57,420 bases of DNA from Verrucomicrobiia bacterium (GTDB taxonomy: Bacteria > Verrucomicrobiota > Verrucomicrobiia > Limisphaerales > DASXHY01): the NCBI GenBank assembly GCA_035629175.1, contig DASPIL010000080.1:1-57420 (forward strand). The letters run 5' to 3'. Position numbers and translations under genes: made by a program. Below are positions 1 through 7,349 of this stretch, one piece after another (the first letter of the stretch is position 1; each line of letters starts with the position of its first letter). Under the pieces are notes generated by a model, which was not told the DNA's origin, searched no databases, and worked only from the letters and a program-made list of their open reading frames with translations.

Positions 1-310
1 CAAGGGTGGTTTTGCTTTAACCGAGGTCAGCATTCATAGGGATGGCCGGGACTTTTCGCAACAGAGATCACACCACATATCTTGCTTTGTTCTCGGCGAA
101 AGTTGTCCCTATAGTGCAACGCCCACGCCTTACCGCTTACGGTCCATCACTCCGCTGTGCTTCGTTTCTTGACCGCAAAAGCCCTGCCACTCAGTTCGCC
201 TCTAGGCTTTTGCAAAGCGAAGCTGTGCTTTGCAAAAACCATTTCAATTCCGATTTTGTTCAGCGCTTGAACAGGGAAATGGAAACCGTCGACTACGATC
301 CCAACATTGG
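1..310. other. Left-end region without a convincing gene
   Basis: No reading frame here has protein-like composition or a supported start. The stretch carries one strong inverted repeat (208-237) and leads into the small gene at 311. It lies on the side of tRNA-Cys where an integrated element would extend, so it may be element DNA, but that is inference. Confidence 0.5.
208..237. repeat. 10-bp perfect inverted repeat
   Basis: The arms TTTTGCAAAG (208-217) and CTTTGCAAAA (228-237) are perfect inverted copies separated by 10 bases. Each arm is itself nearly palindromic around TTTGCAAA. It lies about 75 bases upstream of the small gene at 311 and could be an operator or a recombination arm site. 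The function is not known. Confidence 0.6.
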
Positions 311-643
311 ATGATGAAACCGGAGATGAAAGAGTTTCTGAATATGGCACTGAAGCCTGCTCGGCTGACAATGGAACAGGCCGCATGGTTCCTGGGTTTC
401 GGCGAGCATGAGATTTCAATTCTGATTGCGAAGGGATTGCTCAAGCCGCTCGGACATCCGGCGCACAATGGCCAAAAATTCTTTCTCGCATCGACGTTGG
501 AAGATTTGCGGCGAGATGAAAAATGGTTCAGCAAGGCGACCGATGCGGTTGTCGAATACTGGCGGGATAAAAATAGCCGCAAAGGGCATCTTGAATCACA
601 GAAAACCGGGCGAATGCCCGAACTCGCGAATGCGAGCGTTTGA
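311..643 (+). CDS. Small helix-turn-helix (excisionase-like) protein
   Basis: This 110-aa soluble protein is not a family I can name with certainty. Residues about 20-70 (TMEQAAWFLGFGEHEISILI, then a GLLKPLGHP turn) look like a winged-helix/MerR-type DNA-binding module as found in excisionases and small regulators: a hydrophobic helix, a turn, and a second helix followed by a Lys/Pro-rich wing. The tail is charged and probably disordered. The start was chosen at the ATG at 311 because protein-like sequence begins there; a second ATG follows at once at 314. There is no clear ribosome binding site. A tyrosine recombinase gene lies on the opposite strand about 600 bp downstream, so a role as recombination directionality factor is plausible but is inference from context. 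Confidence 0.6.
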   Translation: MMKPEMKEFLNMALKPARLTMEQAAWFLGFGEHEISILIAKGLLKPLGHPAHNGQKFFLASTLEDLRRDEKWFSKATDAVVEYWRDKNSRKGHLESQKTGRMPELANASV

Positions 644-967
644 TCACCTGGACGGCGCGAGCGGACGGACTGTCCGCGAGCGCCAAAAATTTTTTGGATT
701 CCCCGGCTCGGGGTTGAGCGTGCTAGCCGTTCATCGAGTCCCGCCATGCGCCCGGCGCGAATAATCAAGGCGTGCGGATCGACAAACGCGGAATATTTTC
801 CGATGTCGTGACTGCCGGAAAGACGGCCTACGGCAATTTGATCGCTGAATGTTCACGAGACGGCTGCTTTGACTCGTGACAGGGCGGCTGTGCATTCAGC
901 AGCCAAGTTTGCCGTGAATCACTCACCAAGCGAGCGGGCAGGTCTTTGCCCGCTCGCCCGTTCGTGT
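644..967. other. Intergenic region between convergent genes
   Basis: The region holds two hairpins: GCGGAC/GTCCGC near 660-680 and the strong stem at 930-957. There is also a short open stretch from a GTG at 772 to a stop at 879, whose 35 codons (VRIDKRGIFSDVV...) look protein-like. It could be a tiny gene or a fragment, but no start signal or homologue is visible, so I do not call it. Confidence 0.45.
930..957 (-). terminator. Hairpin terminator for the integrase operon
   Basis: A perfect 11-bp stem GCGAGCGGGCA/TGCCCGCTCGC with a 6-base loop lies 10 bases past the stop of the minus-strand gene ending at 968. The T-tract on that strand is weak, so it may need Rho or act mainly as an RNA 3' stabiliser. 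Confidence 0.55.
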
Positions 968-1258
968 TCAATCAAAGTCGTCGTAATCCCGGCAATCCTG
1001 CGGCGGGTTGAAGTATGGTCCCCATTCCTCGGGCGGATCGGGCGGCGGCTTGGGTGGATAGATAATGATTCCAACCGAAACGTCGCAATCATCAGAACCG
1101 TCGCTGTCCTTCGGACGCAATCCGCCACTGAGCACCCATGCAATCGTGACGAGACACAGGACGGTGAAACCCAAAAACAGGTACAAGCCGTACTCGCTAA
1201 TAAGCCAGTCAAGAAAGTGAAACACTGGCTCCAGAATTTCATGTGCATAAATTCGCAT
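968..1258 (-). CDS. Small single-pass membrane protein
   Basis: This is a 96-aa protein with one strong membrane segment (about residues 22-44, ending WVLSGG). It is followed by an acidic region (DSDGSDDCD) and a proline-rich tail (PPKPPPDPPEEW) ending in Asp-rich sequence. I recognise no family. The start is well supported: an AGGAGG ribosome binding site sits 6 bases upstream of the ATG, one of the few good ones in the window. That site overlaps the TAA stop of the upstream integrase, with only 9 bases between the two genes, so the pair is almost certainly co-transcribed and perhaps translationally coupled. Being tied to an integrase suggests an accessory gene of the integrated element. Confidence 0.7.
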   Translation of the reverse strand: MRIYAHEILEPVFHFLDWLISEYGLYLFLGFTVLCLVTIAWVLSGGLRPKDSDGSDDCDVSVGIIIYPPKPPPDPPEEWGPYFNPPQDCRDYDDFD

Positions 1259-1267
1259 GGTGCCTCC

Positions 1268-2323
1268 TTATGTGTTCACAGCTTCGGCAACGGGTTCGAG
1301 TTCCGTCACTTTGCCCTGCGCAAACATCGCCCGCCGTTTCTCGTATTCGCTCAAGGTCGGCACCTTGACTTCCGGCAGGTCGGCGTAGCCGAAATGAACG
1401 GCTTTGCTGTTCTGCCCGAGTGCATCCTGCGCGAAGCGCACCGGCATTCCGGCTTTACGCGCCCGTTGCGCCCAAGCGTAGCGATAGCAATGCAGTGTTA
1501 CACCTTTGATGCCCAAGCCCCCGCAACGCTGCTTGAACTCCGTCGCCCGGTCGCCGGCGCGAACGGTTCGCAGATACGAAAAGAGCGGGCCTTCACTCGG
1601 AAGGTCTTTCAGGAGTGCCGCCGTTTCGTCATCGAACGATTGGAGCACCAGTGTCCCGGTTTTCTTGCGGTGAAAGGCAACGACACGCTGCTCCCAGTTG
1701 ATGTCTTTCGCTTCCAGAAAAGCGATGTCCGATTGCGACGCGCCCAACTGCCAAGCGAGTTGGTAAAACGCCTTGCGTTCGGCGTTCGGTTCGCGAGCAA
1801 TGATCTTCTGATGTTCGTCCAAAGTGATGGCTCGTTTTGCTTTGAACTTGATGGCGGGCCAGCGTTTCTTGGGCAGCACCGCCACGGGAAGCCAGCTCAT
1901 ATCGAGCGCGAAGTTGTGAATTCGCCGCAGGTAAATGTTGGTGGAGATGGAACCCTTCTCCAACACTTTCAGGAAGTGGTCGGCCTTGGTTTCCAGAATG
2001 ACCAGATTGCGGATGGAATCAAACGCCTTGTCCTTGATGGCGACGAGCCAGCGGCGATGCGTGTCCCCGGTCTTGAACTTGGGGATTTCATTCATCACGT
2101 TCTGCCAGGTTCGCTTGGCGGCATCTGGGTCGCCTGCCTGCCAATAGACGCGGGCCAGGTGAAGGCTGAACGCGGGAGCTTCTTCAGTTTCGTTGCGGGC
2201 GGCGACAATGCGGTAGGCTTCGTCCTTGTCGCGGGTCTTGAGGGTTTCCTGTTTGCCGGTCTGGAGGTCTTCGCAGTAATAGACTCCCCAGGGGCGGAGG
2301 AATACGCGGTAGCGTTGTTTCAT
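1268..2323 (-). CDS. Tyrosine recombinase/integrase with degenerate active site
   Basis: This 351-aa protein has the layout of a tyrosine recombinase. An N-terminal arm/core-binding region (about 1-160) is followed by a catalytic domain. In the catalytic domain I see the beta-hairpin Lys (K221, in RKKTG), the HxxR box (H278 and R281, in LHCYRYAW) and the terminal Tyr (Y313, in HFGYAD). The first catalytic Arg is missing: where the family has GxRxxE this protein reads GASQSDI. The LGH box is LGQ. Activity is therefore doubtful, or the family uses other residues. The ATG at 2323 is preferred over a GTG at 2353, because protein-like sequence starts there and AGAAAG precedes it. tRNA-Cys lies 150 bp upstream with its 3' end facing this gene, the usual arrangement for a tRNA-integrated element. 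It is co-transcribed with the small membrane gene downstream. Confidence 0.8.
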   Translation of the reverse strand: MKQRYRVFLRPWGVYYCEDLQTGKQETLKTRDKDEAYRIVAARNETEEAPAFSLHLARVYWQAGDPDAAKRTWQNVMNEIPKFKTGDTHRRWLVAIKDKAFDSIRNLVILETKADHFLKVLEKGSISTNIYLRRIHNFALDMSWLPVAVLPKKRWPAIKFKAKRAITLDEHQKIIAREPNAERKAFYQLAWQLGASQSDIAFLEAKDINWEQRVVAFHRKKTGTLVLQSFDDETAALLKDLPSEGPLFSYLRTVRAGDRATEFKQRCGGLGIKGVTLHCYRYAWAQRARKAGMPVRFAQDALGQNSKAVHFGYADLPEVKVPTLSEYEKRRAMFAQGKVTELEPVAEAVNT

Positions 2324-2382
2324 GTTCTTTCTCACGTTGTGAACATGAACCACCCCGAACCGACTCCCGTAGCGAGCAGTGA

Positions 2383-2476
2383 CCGAGTTTGGCTCGGGTT
2401 GTAGCCGAGTACTTCGGCTACTGAAACTTTCACTGAAACTCCGCTGTTTTTCCTCCGATTTCCCAATGAAATTGGG
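2383..2476. repeat. Inverted and direct repeats between integrase and tRNA-Cys
   Basis: Three inverted repeats sit in the integrase leader: CCGAG/CTCGG (2383-2397), an 8-bp stem GTAGCCGA/TCGGCTAC (2401-2421) and CCCAAT/ATTGGG (2462-2476) abutting the tRNA 3' end. A direct repeat ACTGAAAC occurs twice between 2419 and 2440. They could be attachment-site arms, a leader attenuator or, for the last, a weak tRNA terminator. Confidence 0.45.
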
Positions 2477-2551
2477 TGGAGGCGAGGGTCGGAATCGAAC
2501 CGACGCATAAGGCTTTTGCAGAGCCCTGCCTTACCACTTGGCTACCCCGCC
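2477..2551 (-). tRNA. tRNA-Cys (GCA) with encoded CCA
   Basis: Read on the minus strand, this folds as a complete cloverleaf. The 7-bp acceptor pairs GGCGGGG with CCTCGCC (one G-U), the anticodon loop is CTGCAAA giving GCA for Cys, and the T arm is GTCGG-TTCGATT-CCGAC. The discriminator is U, as expected for Cys, and CCA is encoded at 2479-2477. Its 3' end points to the integrase gene, making it the likely attachment site of the element on the left. Confidence 0.95.
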
Positions 2552-3006
2552 GCTCAGGAATGCCCAAAGATGAGTGAGCTTCATTGCCCGCGCAAGTTCT
2601 ATCGCATGCTCGCGGAAATTCAAAATCCAACACCGACGGCGCCCACGAAACCGCAAAGGCGATCGCCATAGTCGTGGAACAAACCCGACGCGGTTGCCTC
2701 TCATTGGTGAGTTTCCGCGCGTTGTACTGATTTCCGAATCCCCACAAATCCATGCCACCACAGCGCATTGGGGAATGGGATCGATTCTGCCTGAAACCGC
2801 TGCGACCGCCACACTGGGTTTCGATGAATTGCTGCGGGCATCGAATGGAAGTGGACGGCGCGATGGACAAGCAGCGTGCGCTACATGCATTTTGACTTTC
2901 GGGAAACAGGATCGAGGGGACTGAACGGATTTACTGCGCAGGGGTTTTCGCGACGGTGATTCAGCGGCGGGAACAAATTGGTGCGCGGATTCTCCTATCA
3001 GCAATC
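2552..3006. other. Intergenic region, nothing recognised
   Basis: This should hold the promoter of tRNA-Cys on the minus strand and that of the cupredoxin gene on the plus strand. I could not assign convincing -35/-10 boxes. Frames crossing it have no protein-like composition. Confidence 0.5.
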
Positions 3007-3645
3007 ATGAGCCTGAACAGAGCGATGAAAATTTTCCTGTTTGTGTGCCTGTGCGGCGGAGTTTCGGATGCAGCCGCCCAGGTGACCAATGGAGTGGGCG
3101 TGAATGGTTTCAACTACGTGTTTGCGGGCAACCCAACGTTAAACCCGGCTTTGACGCTCGTTCGCGGCGTTACGTACGTTTTCAACCTCAACGCATTCGG
3201 CCATCCTTTTTTCATCAAGACAACGATGAGTGACGGAACAGCGAATGCGTACAACCAGGGTGTTGTGAATAACGGGGCGCAGGCGGGAACGTTGACGTTC
3301 GCCGTGCCGACGAATGCGCCGAACCAGTTGTATTACAATTGTTCGACGCACAGTGCGTTCGGCATGCGCGGAGCCCTGAACATTATCGATCCGCCTGAAT
3401 CGACGCCGCCGCCGACAGGCCAAGTGGTATTGATCACGATCACGGCCGCGGGGATCACGATGAAGTCGCTGGGCGCGCAGAATTGGAATGCCGTGCCGGA
3501 ATATTCCTCGAATCTGACGGCCTGGGCATCTGTGCCGGAATTTACAAACGTATTGGAGAGTGGAACGAACACGACGAGCTTCGGCCGGCTGGATCCAATC
3601 TGCGGACCGAACGTGTTCCTGCGCGTTCGCAACGAGCGGCAGTGA
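3007..3645 (+). CDS. Secreted cupredoxin-domain protein
   Basis: This is a 212-aa exported protein. A signal peptide (MKIFLFVCLCGGVSDAAAQ, starting at residue 7) precedes a plastocyanin-like fold at about 28-128. The type-1 copper ligands are all visible: H66 (FGHPFF), then C112, H115 and M120 in NCSTHSAFGM, matching the C-x2-H-x4-M loop of plastocyanin. Such domains carry electrons or bind copper outside the cytoplasm. Residues after about 130 form a Pro-rich linker (PPESTPPPTG) and a small domain (NWNAVPEYSSNLTAW) of the kind that ends many verrucomicrobial secreted proteins, possibly a sorting or surface module. ATGs at 3007 and 3025 are both possible starts. It stands alone, so no redox partner can be named. 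Confidence 0.75.
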   Translation: MSLNRAMKIFLFVCLCGGVSDAAAQVTNGVGVNGFNYVFAGNPTLNPALTLVRGVTYVFNLNAFGHPFFIKTTMSDGTANAYNQGVVNNGAQAGTLTFAVPTNAPNQLYYNCSTHSAFGMRGALNIIDPPESTPPPTGQVVLITITAAGITMKSLGAQNWNAVPEYSSNLTAWASVPEFTNVLESGTNTTSFGRLDPICGPNVFLRVRNERQ

Positions 3646-3665
3646 GGACGACGCGCCGCAGGAGC

Positions 3666-3692
3666 GCAGGCTTCAGCCCGGCTTCGGCCTGC
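3666..3692. repeat. REP-like extragenic hairpin
   Basis: GCAGGC (3666-3671) and GCCTGC (3687-3692) form a stem directly after GGAGC, 20 bases past the cupredoxin stop. It resembles other extragenic hairpins in this window (18365, 44464, 49897) and may also end transcription. Confidence 0.4.
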
Positions 3693-3784
3693 TTCAGTGT
3701 GGGATGTGCGGTGACCGTGGAACTTGCTGACGCGTGTTGCAGCGCGAGTATTGAAGCGGCCGTGAACGCCGCGCGCCTGCTGGA

Positions 3785-4696
3785 TCAGCGGGCGTCTGCT
3801 GCTTCGAATGTCGCCAGGACGGGGCGGTGATCAGATGCGGTTCCCCAATCATTGATTCGCGGAATGTATGACTTCGCCTTCACCCATTCCTTTGCCATCG
3901 CAGGATTGAGCAGCAGATAATCGATCCGGCTGTAGGTGTCTTCGATCCCGTAATGATGTGTCCACGTGACGGCTCGCTGCTCCTGTGATGGTTCATTGCC
4001 TTCAATCCATTCTGATGGACGCGTATCAACGAGACGCGAGCGGCCGCGGCCGAGAATGGTGCGCAGGGGAGGGGAGTTGCGCGTGTCATTCATGTCACCC
4101 AGCACCACGAGGTTCGCGTTCGGATTGGCCGTCATTTTCTTTTCAATGATGCGGCGAAGAATCCTGGCTTCTTCCAATCGCTGCTCGGCTTCGTCGGCAA
4201 ACCCCACATTGCGTTTTGACTTCAGGTGGGCGGTGATCAGAGTGAACGTGTAACTGGCATTTACGCGGATGTCCACTTCGGCAAACCCGCGGCTCACGTG
4301 GAATCGCCGGCCGCTGAGCAGAAAGGTTTCGTTTGTGTGCGGCCGCCGCGCGACGATTGGAAAACGGCTCAACACTGCCACGAAGATGTTTGTGTCGAAA
4401 CCGCTGACGTGTTCCCAGTGTGGAAATTCAATGCCGTCGCGCTTCAGCGAATCGCGAAGTTCCATCAAGGCGCTGATCCTGCCGATCTCCTGAAGGGCTA
4501 CGACATCGGGTTTCATCTGCAGAATTGTTTCGCGGATCCTGGCGCGGGACGCGGACGTTTTGGGGTTTGGCCTGGATTCGGTGGCGGTGTCGAGGTAGTT
4601 CTCGAGATTGTAGGTGGCGACGCGAAACGTCTCGGCGCCGCTTGTTGTGAACGCGAAAAGAAACCATCCCAAGATCCACCCTGTCATCCATCGCAT
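3785..4696 (-). CDS. Secreted endonuclease/exonuclease/phosphatase-fold hydrolase
   Basis: This 303-aa protein carries the complete EEP (DNase I-like) motif set. N30 is in TYNLENY, E70 in VVALQEIG, H157 in ITAHLKS, D201 and N203 in VVLGDMNDT, and D289/H290 in ASDHRPVL. These residues bind the metal and cut a phosphodiester or phosphomonoester bond. The start at 4696 puts a Trp-rich signal peptide (WMTGWILGWFLFAFTTSGAE) at the N terminus; the frame stays open to 4813, so a longer start cannot be excluded. Export points to extracellular nuclease or phosphatase activity, for example phosphate scavenging, but EEP members also hydrolyse phospholipid and inositol phosphates and the substrate cannot be read from the sequence. 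The AT-rich stretch 4760-4800 upstream is a plausible promoter. Confidence 0.85.
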   Translation of the reverse strand: MRWMTGWILGWFLFAFTTSGAETFRVATYNLENYLDTATESRPNPKTSASRARIRETILQMKPDVVALQEIGRISALMELRDSLKRDGIEFPHWEHVSGFDTNIFVAVLSRFPIVARRPHTNETFLLSGRRFHVSRGFAEVDIRVNASYTFTLITAHLKSKRNVGFADEAEQRLEEARILRRIIEKKMTANPNANLVVLGDMNDTRNSPPLRTILGRGRSRLVDTRPSEWIEGNEPSQEQRAVTWTHHYGIEDTYSRIDYLLLNPAMAKEWVKAKSYIPRINDWGTASDHRPVLATFEAADAR

Positions 4697-4946
4697 GCGT
4701 AATGTTTGTTGAGCGAGGGAAGAAACGAAAGCGCGAATTGCAAACACCGCCGCCGTTAAACACTTAAGAAGTTTTTTTTCAATTTCGAAACTTTTTCCTC
4801 TTGCACCACACACGGTTACGCAGGTTTAATCAACGCATCCAATGCCAGCCCGCACACGAATCGCAGTGCCGCGTTTTGCCCTCATGCGGTAGGTATTCAC
4901 CCCAATTGATATTATCCAACGGCGCTTTACTTGCCTGCTGATTTTC

Positions 4947-6719
4947 ATGGGGCTCTTGTCCACAGTGTGCCCTGGACGCGCGCAGTGGCAGTCTCAATCG
5001 ATTGAACTGAAGAGCGGGTGGAACGCGGTGTTCCTGCATGTGAATGCGGATTACACGACGCTCAATGCGCTTGTGGGTGGCGATCCTTCCAATCCGATTG
5101 TGGAAATCTGGCGATGGAATCCTCCCTTCACGACGCAGTTCACGGACAGCCCGCAAAATCCGAATCCCGGGAGTGAGTGGTCGAGCTGGGTGCGGACGCG
5201 CGACGCGAATTCGCTGCAGCGCCTCGACGGTGACGCGGCTTACCTCGTGCGCGTGGGTGTCAACGTGCCCACCTACACATGGACGCTGAAGGGACGTCCC
5301 GTGCCGCCGCGGCATGACTGGACGATCACGGGCTTGAACTTCATTGGATTTCCCACCGTGCCCGTCAACCCGCCGCGATTCGACGCGTTTCTATCGCATT
5401 CGCCAGCGCTTCAAGGCGTGGTCCCTGAAATCTTTCATTATCCCGGCGGAGAACTTGGAACGGGAAACCCGGTGCGTCTCATCCCGAATGTATTTCGCGC
5501 GGTGAGTGTCAAACGCGGCCAGGCATTCTGGATTCGGGCAGGCGAGGTGTTCAACAACTACTTTGGGCCCTTCGAAGTGAAGTTGAATGGAACGGCGATT
5601 GATTTTGGCGACACGGGGAGCGCTGCTTCAGTGCGCCTGCGGAATCTTTCCACGAACACCATCACCGTCACTGTGACCCTTGCCAATTCCGAAGCCGCGC
5701 CTGCGGGCCAGGCGGCGATTGGCGGCCTTCCGCCGTTGATCGTGCGAACAGATTTCAATGTGACGAACCTGGTTTACGGCTACGCGAATCTGCCCCTGGG
5801 AGGCACGCGTTCCTGGACGCTGGCGCCCGCGAACAAGCCGGGCTCAGAAGTGGAAGCTGTTATCGGGTTGAATCGCCATGCCATGAGCAGTCCCGCGGGC
5901 ACGACGCTTGCGGGAGTGTTGCGGTTCACCGACAACTTTGGTTTCACGCAAGTGGATGTGGGCGTGGCTGCAACGGCGGCTTCCAGCGCGGGGCTGTGGG
6001 TGGGAAGCGCGGTGGTGGATGAGGTTGGGCAATACCTCAAGTCATTTCAACGCGGCGCGGGCGATGCGCCGATCCAGGCGGCGGAGGGCAATTACATTGT
6101 CACGAACGTTGACACCTCGATCAAAAAAGTGCTGCGGCCGTATCCATTGCGGCTGCTGGTGCACAATCCCGCGGCTGGAAATGCGGCGCTGCTGCAACGC
6201 GTGTTTGTCGGGTTTGATGCCGCGACGAACACCATTGTGACCCTCGGCGAGTCGGCGCTGAACACGGCGTTCCTGAAGGACGCCCGGCGGTTGAGCGCTG
6301 TGCATCTTCCGTGGAATTCTCCAAACACCGCGTGGTCGTTCAATGGCCGGTTTCCTGCGCAGACGAACCTGTCGACAACCGTGATGCTGGGCCACAATGC
6401 GCGCCCTTCGAGCCCTTTTCTCCACACGTATCATCCCGACCACGACAACCTGAATGTGAACTTCAACAGCGTGCTGGCGCAAGGATCGGAATCCTACAGC
6501 GTGCAGCGCGATATCACGTTGAGCGTTACCCCACCGGGAAATGATTTCAGCAGCCTGGTTTCTGCGAATCGATCCGTCAGCGGGATCTATCGCGAAGTCA
6601 TCATCATGCGCGGACTCGCGCGGGCGGGAGGGACCAACGACACGCGCCGTTTTGAAGTGCGCGGGGATTTCACCTTGAACCGAGTTACCGACATTCCGCA
6701 ACTGACACCTGCGCCCTGA
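4947..6719 (+). CDS. Large secreted protein of unknown function
   Basis: This exported protein of about 590 aa is rich in Asn, Thr and beta-strand-like sequence; I do not recognise the family. The N-terminal third is Trp-rich (ELKSGWNAVFLHV, VEIWRWNPP, SSWVRTRDA), while the rest looks like stacked beta domains. The first ATG gives only a short signal (MGLLSTVCPGRAQ). The frame is open upstream to 4893 and reads RRFTCLLIFMGLL, a much better signal peptide, so the true start may be a rare ATT at 4905 or 4911. The downstream fibre-like gene starts 23 bp after its stop, and the giant gene follows, so it probably belongs to one secreted-protein operon. Terminal sequence ends at FTLNRVTDIPQLTPAP with no visible sorting motif. 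Confidence 0.7.
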   Translation: MGLLSTVCPGRAQWQSQSIELKSGWNAVFLHVNADYTTLNALVGGDPSNPIVEIWRWNPPFTTQFTDSPQNPNPGSEWSSWVRTRDANSLQRLDGDAAYLVRVGVNVPTYTWTLKGRPVPPRHDWTITGLNFIGFPTVPVNPPRFDAFLSHSPALQGVVPEIFHYPGGELGTGNPVRLIPNVFRAVSVKRGQAFWIRAGEVFNNYFGPFEVKLNGTAIDFGDTGSAASVRLRNLSTNTITVTVTLANSEAAPAGQAAIGGLPPLIVRTDFNVTNLVYGYANLPLGGTRSWTLAPANKPGSEVEAVIGLNRHAMSSPAGTTLAGVLRFTDNFGFTQVDVGVAATAASSAGLWVGSAVVDEVGQYLKSFQRGAGDAPIQAAEGNYIVTNVDTSIKKVLRPYPLRLLVHNPAAGNAALLQRVFVGFDAATNTIVTLGESALNTAFLKDARRLSAVHLPWNSPNTAWSFNGRFPAQTNLSTTVMLGHNARPSSPFLHTYHPDHDNLNVNFNSVLAQGSESYSVQRDITLSVTPPGNDFSSLVSANRSVSGIYREVIIMRGLARAGGTNDTRRFEVRGDFTLNRVTDIPQLTPAP

Positions 6720-6742
6720 CAACCTTTCAGCAACATTTCACC

Positions 6743-7345
6743 ATGAAGATCCAACATCCCCATCGCCGGAGAATTGAATTGTTTGTGTCGCTGCTCGCGG
6801 CCGGGTTTCTCCTCGGTTTGAACCACAGCGTCCAGGCGCAGGCCACGGTTAATCCTCCGAACCTGATGACCTATCAAGGCTACCTCGTGGACGGAAACGG
6901 GGCGGCGCTGGCGACGAACTCGCCGCGCAACTACGATGTCGTCTTCCGCATTTGGGATGGCGCGACGGGCGGGGCAAAGCTTTGGGCAGAGCAGCAGACT
7001 GTGACGGTGGACAAGGGATATTTCAGTGTGTTGCTGGGAGAAGGCAGCAGCATTGGCGAGCCGCGGCCTGCGCTGAACACGCTCTTCACCAACAACACCG
7101 CGTCGGATCGCTGGGTGAGCATCACGGTCAAAGGCATTGGCGGCGGTGGAAGCGATGTCGACATTCTGCCGCGGCTGCGTTTGCTGACGTCGCCCTATTC
7201 GTTTCTTTCGCAAAAGGCGATCTCGGCTGCGAACGTCGATGGCGGCGCGGTGAATTCGGGCACGATCGGCGACACGCGGCTGAGCGGGAACGTGGCGTTG
7301 CGATCCGGGGGAAAACACGTTCAGTGGAACACAAATCTTCAATAA
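6743..7345 (+). CDS. Peptidase-S74 fibre-like protein, N-terminal part (frameshifted)
   Basis: This is the 5' part of a gene split by a single-base shift in the run GGGGGAAAA (7307-7315). It has a signal peptide (ELFVSLLAAGFLLGLNHSVQAQA) and then a domain with LMTYQGYLVDGNG, YDVVFRIWDG and GYFSVLLGEG. This pattern is frequent at the head of bacterial secreted tail-fibre-like proteins. The frame then reads SGGKHVQWNTNLQ and stops. In the other frame the same DNA reads RSGGNTFSGTQIFNNAVGLG, which joins smoothly to the next fragment. The two pieces are therefore one gene (6743-8438), either truly broken, recoded at the homopolymer, or miscalled in assembly. Confidence 0.75.
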   Translation: MKIQHPHRRRIELFVSLLAAGFLLGLNHSVQAQATVNPPNLMTYQGYLVDGNGAALATNSPRNYDVVFRIWDGATGGAKLWAEQQTVTVDKGYFSVLLGEGSSIGEPRPALNTLFTNNTASDRWVSITVKGIGGGGSDVDILPRLRLLTSPYSFLSQKAISAANVDGGAVNSGTIGDTRLSGNVALRSGGKHVQWNTNLQ

Positions 7346-7349
7346 TGCT

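Noticed and set aside
772-879. 35-codon GTG open frame (VRIDKRGIFSDVV...)
   Set aside because: Protein-like but too short, without a ribosome site or known relative; recorded only in the intergenic note.
869-2404. 511-codon open frame on the plus strand
   Set aside because: It is the antisense shadow of the integrase and the small membrane protein; its sequence is Arg/His-rich with no domain, and the minus-strand genes have family motifs and a strong ribosome site.
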